Assembly (NCBI GenBank): GCA_902362375.1
Contig: CABIVS010000005.1
Span: forward strand, 437,278-501,277
From: Bacteroidaceae bacterium
GTDB taxonomy: Bacteria > Bacteroidota > Bacteroidia > Bacteroidales > Bacteroidaceae
Reading direction: 5' to 3'
Length of the DNA: 64,000 nucleotides
The notes beneath the pieces were generated by a model, which saw nothing but the letters and a program-made list of their open reading frames with translations, searched no databases and was not told where the DNA came from. Position 1 is the first letter of the stretch. The number at the start of each line of letters is the position of its first letter. This document shows positions 1-8,198 of the stretch, in pieces. A program made the position numbers and the translations under genes.

Positions 1-17
1 CGGGAAGAGAAAACCTC

Positions 18-716
18 TCAAACTCCCAACAATTGTTTCAATTCAGCCACTCCTTCAGAAGCTCCCTTCTGAATTACATGTATCGAACGGGAAGTATGCG
101 TATCTACCGGTTTCGGATCAATCAGATACACCTCTGCTCCTCTCGGTACATAATGAAGCAACCCCGCTGCAGGATATACATTAAGCGACGTACCGATAAT
201 AACGAAAATATCCGCTTTCTCCACATATTGGATGGCTGTTTCAATTTCCGGCACAGCTTCTCCAAACCATACGATAAAAGGTCGCAATTGAGTGCCGTCG
301 CCGGCCTTGTCTCCCATCTTCACTTCATATTCTTCCGGTTTCAGTTCTTTTATGTAATGGGGATTATGAGGATCTCTACTGGAACACACCTTCGTCAGTT
401 CGCCATGCAGATGAATGATGTGGCTGCTCCCGGCACGTTCGTGCAGGTTATCGATATTCTGTGTCACCACCGTTACATGGAAGTTTTTCTCCAGTTCTGC
501 CAACAATTCATGTCCACGGTTCGGCTTTACTTCCAACAACTGTTTCCGACGTTCATTATAGAAATTAATCACCAAAGCCGGGTCACGCTGATAACCTTCA
601 GGAGTAGCCACCTGCTCCACAGGATATTTATCCCACAAACCGCCTGCATCGCGAAATGTACTAATCCCACTCTCGGCACTCATACCCGCACCCGTCAAAA
701 CTACCAGATTCTTCAT
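18..716 (-). CDS. Sir2-family NAD-dependent protein deacylase, class III-like
   Basis: A 232-residue sirtuin that would remove acyl groups from lysines using NAD+ in the cytoplasm. The Rossmann-fold motifs GAGMSAESGISTFR (N-terminus), TQNIDNLHERAG and HLHGEL (catalytic His) are visible, followed by RPFIVWFGE and the C-terminal GTSLNVYPAA. The FYNERR segment gives the YxxR pair of class III sirtuins, which prefer succinyl and malonyl groups. Only one cysteine (VCSSRD) remains where zinc-binding sirtuins have two CxxC pairs, so the zinc ribbon seems to be lost. I place the start at 716, not at the upstream in-frame ATG, because AAGGAGGAAT lies just before it (721-730). The gene diverges from the FKBP genes. 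The fold assignment is secure; the acyl preference is inferred. Confidence 0.93.
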   Translation of the reverse strand: MKNLVVLTGAGMSAESGISTFRDAGGLWDKYPVEQVATPEGYQRDPALVINFYNERRKQLLEVKPNRGHELLAELEKNFHVTVVTQNIDNLHERAGSSHIIHLHGELTKVCSSRDPHNPHYIKELKPEEYEVKMGDKAGDGTQLRPFIVWFGEAVPEIETAIQYVEKADIFVIIGTSLNVYPAAGLLHYVPRGAEVYLIDPKPVDTHTSRSIHVIQKGASEGVAELKQLLGV

Positions 717-868
717 TACTATTCCTCCTTCTTTTTTAATAGCCACACAAATGTAATCAGAATCATCGAATAAAAGAACACTTTCTTACGCTTAATATAA
801 TCCGGTTTATGCAGAACTTTAAGATGAAAGATACAGATAGTTAGCATTATTTATGGCAACAACTATTC

Positions 869-953
869 GTCTGACTACTGTTATTCTTTCGTCTGACAGT
901 TGTCAGACGAAAAAACAACAATTGTCAGACGCAAGTTCAACAGTTGTCAGACG
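869..953. promoter_or_regulatory. Five-copy GTCAGACG operator-like array
   Basis: In the 470-bp divergent gap between the sirtuin and the FKBP genes, the 8-mer CGTCTGAC occurs at 869-876 and 890-897, and its complement GTCAGACG at 902-909, 924-931 and 946-953. Start-to-start spacings are 21, 12, 22 and 22 bp, close to one or two helical turns. The middle two copies form a palindrome, CGTCTGAC-AGTT-GTCAGACG. No coding potential is seen here. The phasing suggests binding sites for a dimeric regulator, but I do not recognise the factor. The rest of the gap (747-868 and 954-1104) is AT-rich with nothing else evident. Confidence 0.5.
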
Positions 954-1104
954 ATTAATTATCTACATAAACCAACCTAAATAATAAGAATAAGCCGATT
1001 AAATCCTACGAATAAAAGGACTAATTCTTAAAAGAAAAGCGATTAACTTTCACAGATATAAGAATTTTTAAATAGCAAATGCTAAATCATTCAAATAAAA
1101 CACG

Positions 1105-1112
1105 TACTTTTG
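1105..1112 (+). promoter_or_regulatory. Bacteroides -7 promoter element upstream of the FKBP genes
   Basis: TACTTTTG matches the Bacteroides sigma consensus TANNTTTG and lies 77 bp before the first FKBP gene. I see no good TTTG -33 element at the usual 19-21 bp spacing. Confidence 0.5.
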
Positions 1113-1189
1113 CGATTCATAAATTTGCAATTGATTGAAAGCTAAAACCATGATGGTGATGCATTTCAATCGCCAACAAAAAACATTAT

Positions 1190-1774
1190 ATGGATAAATT
1201 CAGTTACGCTATTGGCCTCGGAATTGGTCAAAACTTATCAAGTATGGGAATCGGAAACCTTGCGGTAGATGATTTCGCACAAGCAATCAAAGACGTATTG
1301 GAAGGCAATCAGACGGCTATCAGCCACAATGAAGCCCGCGAAATAGTAAACAAGTATTTCGAAGAACTGGAAGCTAAAATGGGTGCCGTTGCTATCGAAC
1401 AAGGACAGGCTTTCCTCGAAGAAAACAAAAAAGGACCGGGGGTAGTTGTTCTTCCCAGCGGACTACAATATGAAATTATCAAAGAAGGTACAGGCAAAAA
1501 GCCGAAAGCTACCGACCAGGTAAGATGCCACTATGAAGGAACATTGATCGACGGTACGCTGTTCGACAGTTCTATCCAACGCGGAGAACCGGCTGTATTC
1601 GGTGTCAACCAAGTAATCCCGGGATGGGTGGAAGCGTTGCAGCTGATGCCGGAAGGTTCTAAATGGAAACTGTATATTCCGTCAGAACTCGGCTATGGCG
1701 CAAGAGGTGCCGGGGAAATGATCCCTCCTCATAGCACACTCATTTTTGAAGTAGAATTACTCGAAGTATTATAA
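1190..1774 (+). CDS. FKBP-type peptidyl-prolyl cis-trans isomerase
   Basis: A 194-residue prolyl isomerase. The N-terminal ~85 residues form the helical FKBP_N dimerisation domain (MDKFSYAIGLGIGQNL). The C-terminal ~105 residues are the FKBP catalytic fold with VRCHYEGTLIDGTLFDSS, GVNQVIPGWVEALQLMP, the LYIPSELGYG loop and the closing LIFEVELLEV strand. There is no signal peptide, so it should act in the cytoplasm on nascent or misfolded proteins. It is followed after 20 bp by a paralogous lipoprotein, and the pair probably forms one transcript. The domain order matches FklB/Mip-type proteins. Confidence in the family is high; the clients are unknown. Confidence 0.95.
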   Translation: MDKFSYAIGLGIGQNLSSMGIGNLAVDDFAQAIKDVLEGNQTAISHNEAREIVNKYFEELEAKMGAVAIEQGQAFLEENKKGPGVVVLPSGLQYEIIKEGTGKKPKATDQVRCHYEGTLIDGTLFDSSIQRGEPAVFGVNQVIPGWVEALQLMPEGSKWKLYIPSELGYGARGAGEMIPPHSTLIFEVELLEVL

Positions 1775-1794
1775 ATAAAAAATTTCAAAGCAAA

Positions 1795-2664
1795 ATGAAA
1801 AAAGTTAGTATTTTTATGGCAATCGCCGCTGCTGCAAGCCTTGCTTCTTGTACAGCTCAAGCTCCTAAAGCAAATCTGAAATCAGACATCGACTCACTGT
1901 CTTATTCTATCGGTATGGCTCAGACTCAAGGTCTGAAAGGCTATCTGACAGGTCGTCTGGACGTTGATACTACCTACATGGCAGATTTCATCAAAGGTTT
2001 GAACGAAGGCGCAAACAAGACTAGCAAAAAAGACATCGCTTACATGGCAGGTCTGCAAATCGGTCAGCAAATCAGCAACCAGATGATGAAAGGTATCAAC
2101 CAGGAATTATTTGGCACTGACTCTACTAAAACTATCAGCAAAGAAAACTTCCTGGCAGGTTTCATCGCAGGTACTTTGGAAAAAGGCGGCGTAATGACCA
2201 TGGAAGCAGCTCAAGAATACACTCGTACAGCTATGGAAACTATCAAAGCAAAAGCTTTGGCAGAAAAATATGCTGACTACAAAGCTGAAAACGAAAAATT
2301 CCTTGCTGAGAACAAGACTAAAGATGGTGTAAAAACAACTCCGAGCGGTCTGCAATACAAAGTAATCACTGAAGGTAAGGGTGAAATTCCTGCTGACACT
2401 TGCAAAGTGAAAGTAAACTACAAAGGTACTTTGATCGACGGAACAGAATTCGACAGCTCTTACAAACGTAACGAACCGGCTACTTTCCGTGCTAACCAAG
2501 TAATCAAAGGTTGGACAGAAGCATTGACTATGATGCCTGTAGGTTCTAAATGGGAACTTTACATCCCTCAAGACCTTGCTTACGGTGCAAGAGAATCCGG
2601 CAACCAGATTAAACCGTTCTCTACTTTGATTTTCGAAGTTGAACTGGTAAGCATCGAAAAATAA
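1795..2664 (+). CDS. FKBP-type peptidyl-prolyl isomerase lipoprotein
   Basis: A 289-residue Mip-like prolyl isomerase, exported and lipid-anchored: the signal peptide ends in the lipobox LASC with Cys19. Residues ~28-170 are the long helical FKBP_N region with KSDIDSLSYSIGMAQTQGLKG. Residues ~185-289 are the FKBP domain with VKVNYKGTLIDGTEFDSSYKRNEP, VIKGWTEALTMMPVGSKW and LAYGARESGNQIKP. It is a paralogue of the preceding cytoplasmic enzyme, so the locus supplies one isomerase on each side of the inner membrane. Codon use is strongly biased toward A/T-ending abundant codons, suggesting good expression. A strong terminator follows. Confidence 0.95.
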   Translation: MKKVSIFMAIAAAASLASCTAQAPKANLKSDIDSLSYSIGMAQTQGLKGYLTGRLDVDTTYMADFIKGLNEGANKTSKKDIAYMAGLQIGQQISNQMMKGINQELFGTDSTKTISKENFLAGFIAGTLEKGGVMTMEAAQEYTRTAMETIKAKALAEKYADYKAENEKFLAENKTKDGVKTTPSGLQYKVITEGKGEIPADTCKVKVNYKGTLIDGTEFDSSYKRNEPATFRANQVIKGWTEALTMMPVGSKWELYIPQDLAYGARESGNQIKPFSTLIFEVELVSIEK

Positions 2665-2690
2665 GGAAGTTCTTTCTAAATAGAAAAAGG

Positions 2691-2724
2691 AAAGAGGCGC
2701 AAATGTTTTGCGCCTCTTTTTTTG
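2691..2724 (+). terminator. Rho-independent terminator after the FKBP operon
   Basis: AAAGAGGCGC and its inverted partner GCGCCTCTTT flank a short loop and run into a T-tract, 27 bp after the lipoprotein stop codon. Confidence 0.9.
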
Positions 2725-2774
2725 CTTTTTCCTATTTTTTTTCTCGGAAAAGAAGAATAATTAAAATAAATCTC

Positions 2775-2782
2775 TATATTTG
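2775..2782 (+). promoter_or_regulatory. -7 promoter element of the Lrp/AsnC gene
   Basis: TATATTTG matches TANNTTTG and lies 40 bp before the ATG at 2823. It lies inside the upstream open frame that would extend the Lrp protein, which argues for the later start. Confidence 0.55.
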
Positions 2783-2822
2783 CTTACTATTTGATAACAA
2801 CAGGAAATTACAATTTATTATT

Positions 2823-3287
2823 ATGGAAAGAATAGACAACCTCGACAGGCAGATCTTAGAGATTATCTCCCAGAATGCCCGCATCCCTTTTAAAGACGTA
2901 GCAGCCGAATGTGGAGTGTCACGCGCAGCTATTCATCAGCGTGTGCAAAGACTGATTGACCTAGGTGTCATTGTAGGCTCCGGTTACCATGTTAACCCGA
3001 AATCGCTGGGATACAGAACTTGTACCTACGTGGGTATCAAACTGGAAAAAGGCTCCATGTACAAATCTGTCGTAGCGGAACTACAAAAGATTCCCGAAAT
3101 TGTGGAATGCCATTTCACTACAGGCCCGTACACAATGCTGACAAAGCTTTATGCATGCGACAACGAACATCTGATGGATTTGCTGAATAACAAAATGCAA
3201 GAAATACCGGGTGTGGTAGCTACCGAGACATTGATTTCTCTAGAACAGAGTATCAAGAAAGAAATCCCCATCCGCGTTGAAAAATAA
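2823..3287 (+). CDS. Lrp/AsnC family transcriptional regulator
   Basis: A 154-residue regulator. Residues 1-60 are the AsnC-type winged helix (MERIDNLDRQILEIISQNAR, then VAAECGVSRAAIHQRVQRLIDLGVI). Residues ~65-150 are the RAM ligand-binding domain, with VVAELQKIPEIVECHFTTGPYTML. Such proteins sense amino acids or related small molecules and bind DNA as dimers or octamers. I chose ATG 2823 because it matches the family N-terminus and because the longer frame would overlap the terminator and promoter upstream. A DUF4491 gene follows 5 bp later, so the two are probably cotranscribed. The ligand and targets cannot be read from sequence. Confidence 0.93.
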   Translation: MERIDNLDRQILEIISQNARIPFKDVAAECGVSRAAIHQRVQRLIDLGVIVGSGYHVNPKSLGYRTCTYVGIKLEKGSMYKSVVAELQKIPEIVECHFTTGPYTMLTKLYACDNEHLMDLLNNKMQEIPGVVATETLISLEQSIKKEIPIRVEK

Positions 3288-3292
3288 TTGTG

Positions 3293-3604
3293 ATGGAGTT
3301 TCTAAATGAATATCACCTCGCAGGGTTATTCATCGGAATATGTACCTTTTTGATTATCGGCCTTTTTCACCCCGTCGTGGTAAAGGCCGAATACTATTGG
3401 GGTACAAAATGCTGGTGGATATTCCTGATACTCGGCATAGCCGGTGTGGTCGCCTCATTAAGCATCGATAATGTGATTTTATCTTCTTTGCTTGGCGTGT
3501 TTGCGTTTTCTTCCTTCTGGACGATTAAAGAGGTTTTCGAACAGGAAGAACGGGTACAAAAAGGATGGTTCCCCAAGAACCCGAAGCGCAAATATAAGTT
3601 CTAA
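3293..3604 (+). CDS. DUF4491 family small membrane protein
   Basis: A 103-residue inner-membrane protein with three hydrophobic segments (around LAGLFIGICTFLIIGLF, WWIFLILGIAGVVASLSI and ILSSLLGVFAFSSFW) and a basic C-terminus, EQEERVQKGWFPKNPKRKYKF. This architecture fits DUF4491, common in Bacteroidales and of unknown function. The ATG at 3293 is preferred over an adjacent in-frame GTG at 3290. It lies 5 bp after the Lrp-type gene, so coregulation is likely. No catalytic motif is visible. Confidence 0.75.
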   Translation: MEFLNEYHLAGLFIGICTFLIIGLFHPVVVKAEYYWGTKCWWIFLILGIAGVVASLSIDNVILSSLLGVFAFSSFWTIKEVFEQEERVQKGWFPKNPKRKYKF

Positions 3605-3636
3605 AAATAAAGTATCGTAGTTTTTTATCAAAAGGA

Positions 3637-3668
3637 TTTGCATAATTCGAGGGAAAATACTACTTTTG
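3637..3668 (+). promoter_or_regulatory. Consensus Bacteroides promoter of the tRNA gene
   Basis: TTTG (3637-3640), a 20-bp spacer, then TACTTTTG (3661-3668): an almost ideal TTTG/TANNTTTG promoter placed 26 bp before the mature tRNA 5' end. Confidence 0.85.
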
Positions 3669-3694
3669 TCACCGCATCCAACAAAGGATACACC

Positions 3695-3768
3695 GGACTT
3701 GTAGCTCAGTTGGTTAGAGCAACAGACTCATAATCTGGAGGTCCCTGGTTCAAGCCCAGGCTGGTCCA
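3695..3768 (+). tRNA. tRNA with CAT anticodon (tRNA-Met or lysidine-modified tRNA-Ile2)
   Basis: The 74-nt sequence folds as a cloverleaf: acceptor GGACTTG/CTGGTCC (one T-T mismatch, one G-T wobble), D-stem GCTC/GAGC, anticodon stem ACAGA/TCTGG with loop CTCATAA, and T-stem CCTGG/CCAGG with loop TTCAAGC. The anticodon CAT is at 3729-3731. The 3' CCA is not encoded, as is usual in Bacteroides. It is not the initiator type by its acceptor start, but elongator Met and Ile2 cannot be separated by eye. Confidence 0.93.
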
Positions 3769-3771
3769 CTG

Positions 3772-3807
3772 AAAAAGGTTGTAACACATGTGGTTACAAC
3801 CTTTTTT
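3772..3807 (+). terminator. Terminator of the tRNA gene
   Basis: GGTTGTAAC (3777-3785) pairs with GTTACAACC (3793-3801), extended by an A-tract before and a T-tract after the stem. Confidence 0.9.
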
Positions 3808-3921
3808 AGTGTATCAAACACCTTAAATAGTAATCTGCAGTTTCACCGAAAAAAGTCCCGCCAACCACTTGCATATCTACCCGCAAATCCTTAATTTTAT
3901 GCCGATATAAACACTAATATT

Positions 3922-6900
3922 ATGCAAATTACACGTTCTATTCTCCTAGTCATACTACTTCTTCTACCGGGCATCATGAAAAGCCAGACGGAAGTCTCCT
4001 CCCTGAACTATAAGTTCCGACGCGTATCTCCCGAAGGAGGGCTCGAATACAATGGTCAACGCGACGCCAGGCAGGATAAATGGGGATTTGTATGGGTGAT
4101 TACAGTAAATGATATTTTCCGTTTCGACGGTTATACTTTCAAACGCTATACGGGCAGATTACCCGACGGTGGAACCAACCACATCTGGCAACTAAATCAA
4201 CTTGAGATTGATGCGGCCGATAACCTGTACGTAGCAGCCCGGAACGGATTGCTGAGATACGACCCGAATTACGATAACTTCGAATGTATTTATAATAGCT
4301 CCATACATTGCCTTTACGAAGATACCAAGCAGCGTTTATGGCTCTCGGCGAACACGATTGGATACTTCGACCGCAAAAAGAATGAGTTTATACCATTCCA
4401 CATATCAGGTAGCGAAAACGAGCAAGTATCGGTCATCTACGAAAGCCAGTACGGACTTTTTATCGGCACGCAATCGGGCAGGTTATATTTGCTTAATGAG
4501 ACATTGAAAGAGTTTCAGCCGTTTCCTGTAGAAACAGGACAAGGCATTATCGATGTGGTTCACTACAATTCATATATGTATGTATTGACAGAAGCCGAAG
4601 GTCTTTTCGTTATCAATATGAACGACCAGCAGGTGCTGAAACACTATACCTTCTTTTACCCTGACAATGACCGGCGCATACTGGCACGCGACCTGCACAT
4701 CGACCGTACAGGCGGTATCTGGATATCCACCCAGCGTGGTATATATTTACTAGACCCACTGAGTGAGCAATACTCGCGGTTCCAGTACAGTCAGTCGGAC
4801 TTTTACGGTCTACCAAGTAATTCAATCTGGAAGATTTCGGAAAATGCACAGGGCAATCTGTGGATTGGGTCATACTCGGGCGGGCTGTCGTTCCTGAGCT
4901 TCGATGACAAAAACACTTTCCAATCGTACAATCCGATTACATCAGCACTGAGTTTCTCCGTGGTAAGTTCATTTGTCGAACAGGGGCCTTATCTGTGGGT
5001 TGGTACCGAGGGCGGAGGACTGAACCGTTATCACAAGCAGACAGGCGAATTTACCTGCTTTTCACACCAGACAGGAGTCAACAGTCCGGCTTATGACAAT
5101 ATCAGCAGCCTGCAACTGGTCGGTGATAAGTTGTGGATCGCCATGCCGCGCAGCGGAATGGACTGTCTGGACACCCGCACGGGTCATTTTACGCACTATC
5201 GCCATTCGACCGATGAAAATTCACCAGCCAACGATCATATATCCAAGATTGTTTCAGACAGACAAGGGCGGCTGTGGATGATTTACCTGGACAGTCCCCT
5301 AAGTATGAGTCATTATGCTGTGGAAGAGAATAAATTCAAACATTACTACTACTCGACCGGAAGAGAATCGGACGGATGGGAATATGGCACTGTAAACGAC
5401 ATCTGCATGGGTAATGGCGATACGTTATGGGTAGCTACCACCAAGTTACATGCGATGAACGTAAAGACCGGTAAAGTAACCACCTTCCAGCCATCTGCAG
5501 AGGTGAATGAAGTAACCTTCCCGATAGATATACAAACCATTATGTACCATCCTCGCACCAGCGATGTCTGGATAGGCACCCGAGGACAAGGACTACTGCG
5601 TATTAACGCATCCGACGGACAGTACAAGGTGGAAGCTCGCTTATCCGAATTCGATGTATATTCCATTTCCTCGATGCAATGGGACGACAACGGCTACATC
5701 TGGTTAGGTACCGATAATGGACTGTTCCGCTACTCGCCGACTGACCGGCAGTTATTACAGTTCAACAAAACCGATGGTACCCAGGGAAAAATATACTACC
5801 GCAATGCGGCCTATCGCATGGAATCGGGTTTGTTGTGTTTTGGCGGTAACGAGGGTTTTACACTGGTCAATCCCCAGTTGGTGGCACGCAACAGCTACGC
5901 CCCCGAGGTCATCATCTCCGAGTTGATGATTAACAACCAACCTGTAACCCCGACAACTCCCGATTCACCTCTTAGCGGGCCTGTATTTAGCATGGATAAT
6001 GTCGTATTGGGATATAGTCAGAATAACTTCGGGTTCGAATATTCATCAACCAATTATCTCAACCCCGAAAAGAACCGGTTCCGTTATCGGCTCCGCGGAT
6101 ACGATAATGACTGGATTGAAACAGATGCCCGTCACCGTATTGTCTCATACTCTAAGGTACCTTGGGGAAAATATACTTTCGAGATACTTACAGCTAACAA
6201 CGAAGGTATCTGGGGACCGCAGAAGAATATTAATATCACCGTAAAAGCTCCTCTCTGGGCCACCACATGGGCTATTATCGGATATATATTGCTGGCAGCG
6301 ATCATTATTGTATCCATGCTGCGCTATTACTACGAACGGCGTAAGCTAAAGATGCAACTTTATTTGGAGGAACACGAACGCGAACAAAAAGAGGAATACC
6401 ACCAGGCGCAACTGCGCTTCTTCACCAATGTATCGCACGATTTCCGTACCCCCCTATCCCTTATTATGGCAGCCTATGACTCACTAAAAGCCGGGCGTAC
6501 CAGTACCAAATATATGGATATCATCGGGAACAACATCAAACGACTGCACGAACTAGTAAATGAGTTGCTTGACTTCCGTGCGCTGCAAAACGGAAAGATG
6601 AGACTGAATCCGGCACCGGCCAACTGGAACAGGGTGCTCGAAGCATGTTGCGTGGACTTCTTCGAATACGCTGGCCAGCGCAATATCAATTTCATCAACC
6701 AGTTTGACGAGACCATTCCACACGACCTGTTGTTCGACGCCAAAGTGGTGGAGAAAATCGTATTGAACTTGCTTAATAACGCCTTTAAATATATCTCAAC
6801 CGGTGGAAAGATTACCGTGCGCACACTATCGAACAGTAGTCATTTCCAAAGTTCACACCCCTATTCAATGGTACAACAGTCCGCTGATGCGGATACCAGA

Positions 6901-8064
6901 GAAACAGCTGCCACGATTGAAGTAACACTGGTGGTAAGCGATAACGGCATCGGTATCTCCGAAGCATCCATAGCCAAAGTATTCGAGCGTTATTACCGTG
7001 TGAACGACATCACCGACGAACAGCACATCGGGTCGGGTATCGGTCTGGCACTGGTCAAAAGCCTTGTAGAGCTACATGGCGGCACAATCAGTATCTATAG
7101 CGAACGGAATAAAGGAACGGATTTTGTGGTCTCTTTCAGATTCCCGCTGGCAGAAGCCACCGAAAATGATTCTACTGTTACTTCCACACTAAATGAAGAT
7201 GCTTCTTACTTTATCCAATATAAGGAAAATGTTATCGAAGAAGTGGACGAAATGGTCACCGCCGATGTAATAGACGAAAGTATTTACCCCGTTTATACTG
7301 ATAAAAAGACTATTCTGCTGGTAGAAGACAACGAAGATTTGCGAGTACTTATTGCCGAAATACTTGAAAAGGATTACCACATCATCCAAGCAGGAAACGG
7401 AGCTGCCGCGCTCGAAAGGTTGAATGACGAGAATCCGGATTTAATACTCACCGATGTGATGATGCCACTGGTAGGCGGTATTGAGTTGTGTCGTGCGGTG
7501 AAGCAGAATATTGAAACATCACACATTCCCGTCATCATGCTAACTGCCAAATCGGGCATGGAGAACCAAATCGAAGGTATGGAAGGCGGCGCCGACCTGT
7601 ATATCGAGAAGCCGGTAAACCGCAAACTGTTGCTGCTTAGCATTGCCAATATCTTCGCCCATCAGGAACGTGTGAGAACATATTATTCGAAGAACTTCTT
7701 TTCAGACAACCCTGAAGCCAAGTTCAGCAAACGCGACAGCGAGTTTATGGTAGCTCTGCAGAATGAAATAGAGAAACAAATAGCCGACCCCGAACTGGAT
7801 GTGGAAAAACTGGCTGCTTCTCTTGCCATTAGCCGTAGCAAACTGTACACCAAGATTAAAACTCTCACCGGCAAATCAATCGTAGAGTATATCCGTAGCT
7901 ATCGATTGCGTAAAATCGCCCGCATGTTGCTGGAAGAAAACCTGCCGATAAACCTGATTATCGAACAGGCGGGAATTGATAACCCATCGTACTTCTCGCG
8001 GATATTTAAAAAAGAATTTGGAATGACGCCAACAGAGTTTATGGAGAAGAATAGGAAAAATTGA
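3922..8064 (+). CDS. Hybrid two-component system sensor histidine kinase/response regulator (HTCS)
   Basis: A 1380-residue one-protein signalling system that senses an oligosaccharide in the periplasm and activates the neighbouring PUL. In order: signal peptide (1-21); two seven-bladed Reg_prop beta-propellers (to ~690) with repeated WIGT/LWVGT-type strands; a Y_Y_Y domain (~690-775); one membrane helix (AIIGYILLAAIIIVSMLRYYY); HisKA with NVSHDFRTPLS and phospho-acceptor His839; HATPase (NLLNNAFKY, DNGIGI, GSGIGLAL); a receiver (LLVEDNED, Asp1178 in LTDVMMP, LTAKS); and an AraC-type DNA-binding domain at the C-terminus (ISRSKLYTKIKTLTGKS, AGIDNPSYFSRIFKKEFG). All catalytic residues are present. 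It opens the PUL and is the likely binder of the shared promoter element described at 18903 and 24350. Confidence 0.97.
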   Translation: MQITRSILLVILLLLPGIMKSQTEVSSLNYKFRRVSPEGGLEYNGQRDARQDKWGFVWVITVNDIFRFDGYTFKRYTGRLPDGGTNHIWQLNQLEIDAADNLYVAARNGLLRYDPNYDNFECIYNSSIHCLYEDTKQRLWLSANTIGYFDRKKNEFIPFHISGSENEQVSVIYESQYGLFIGTQSGRLYLLNETLKEFQPFPVETGQGIIDVVHYNSYMYVLTEAEGLFVINMNDQQVLKHYTFFYPDNDRRILARDLHIDRTGGIWISTQRGIYLLDPLSEQYSRFQYSQSDFYGLPSNSIWKISENAQGNLWIGSYSGGLSFLSFDDKNTFQSYNPITSALSFSVVSSFVEQGPYLWVGTEGGGLNRYHKQTGEFTCFSHQTGVNSPAYDNISSLQLVGDKLWIAMPRSGMDCLDTRTGHFTHYRHSTDENSPANDHISKIVSDRQGRLWMIYLDSPLSMSHYAVEENKFKHYYYSTGRESDGWEYGTVNDICMGNGDTLWVATTKLHAMNVKTGKVTTFQPSAEVNEVTFPIDIQTIMYHPRTSDVWIGTRGQGLLRINASDGQYKVEARLSEFDVYSISSMQWDDNGYIWLGTDNGLFRYSPTDRQLLQFNKTDGTQGKIYYRNAAYRMESGLLCFGGNEGFTLVNPQLVARNSYAPEVIISELMINNQPVTPTTPDSPLSGPVFSMDNVVLGYSQNNFGFEYSSTNYLNPEKNRFRYRLRGYDNDWIETDARHRIVSYSKVPWGKYTFEILTANNEGIWGPQKNINITVKAPLWATTWAIIGYILLAAIIIVSMLRYYYERRKLKMQLYLEEHEREQKEEYHQAQLRFFTNVSHDFRTPLSLIMAAYDSLKAGRTSTKYMDIIGNNIKRLHELVNELLDFRALQNGKMRLNPAPANWNRVLEACCVDFFEYAGQRNINFINQFDETIPHDLLFDAKVVEKIVLNLLNNAFKYISTGGKITVRTLSNSSHFQSSHPYSMVQQSADADTRETAATIEVTLVVSDNGIGISEASIAKVFERYYRVNDITDEQHIGSGIGLALVKSLVELHGGTISIYSERNKGTDFVVSFRFPLAEATENDSTVTSTLNEDASYFIQYKENVIEEVDEMVTADVIDESIYPVYTDKKTILLVEDNEDLRVLIAEILEKDYHIIQAGNGAAALERLNDENPDLILTDVMMPLVGGIELCRAVKQNIETSHIPVIMLTAKSGMENQIEGMEGGADLYIEKPVNRKLLLLSIANIFAHQERVRTYYSKNFFSDNPEAKFSKRDSEFMVALQNEIEKQIADPELDVEKLAASLAISRSKLYTKIKTLTGKSIVEYIRSYRLRKIARMLLEENLPINLIIEQAGIDNPSYFSRIFKKEFGMTPTEFMEKNRKN

Positions 8065-8109
8065 GAGCTTCAAGATAGCTAAAAAAGACTACTATCTTTC
8101 TTTTGAAAT

Positions 8110-8144
8110 GAGGTGTGTCAATACCTGAACTTTTGACACACCTC
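8110..8144. terminator. Hairpin between convergent HTCS and DUF1961 genes
   Basis: GAGGTGTGTCAA (8110-8121) and TTGACACACCTC (8133-8144) form a perfect 12-bp stem with an 11-nt loop. It lies between converging genes and probably terminates both transcripts. Confidence 0.75.
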
Positions 8145-8198
8145 TTAAACTGTAACCTATTGAATTTCACTAACCTTTAAAATACATCCTTCTGAACT

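Noticed and set aside
33..773. A 246-codon open frame on the plus strand opposite the sirtuin gene
   Set aside because: The minus strand encodes clear Sir2 motifs; the plus-strand product has no recognisable domain and is rich in Phe/His/Arg as expected of antisense frames.
869..953. The GTCAGACG array as a small CRISPR
   Set aside because: The repeat is only 8 bp, occurs in both orientations, has spacers of only 4-14 bp and no cas genes are nearby.
2703..2822. N-terminal extension of the Lrp/AsnC protein
   Set aside because: The extension would start in the terminator of the previous operon and contains the -7 promoter box; Lrp homology begins at 2823.
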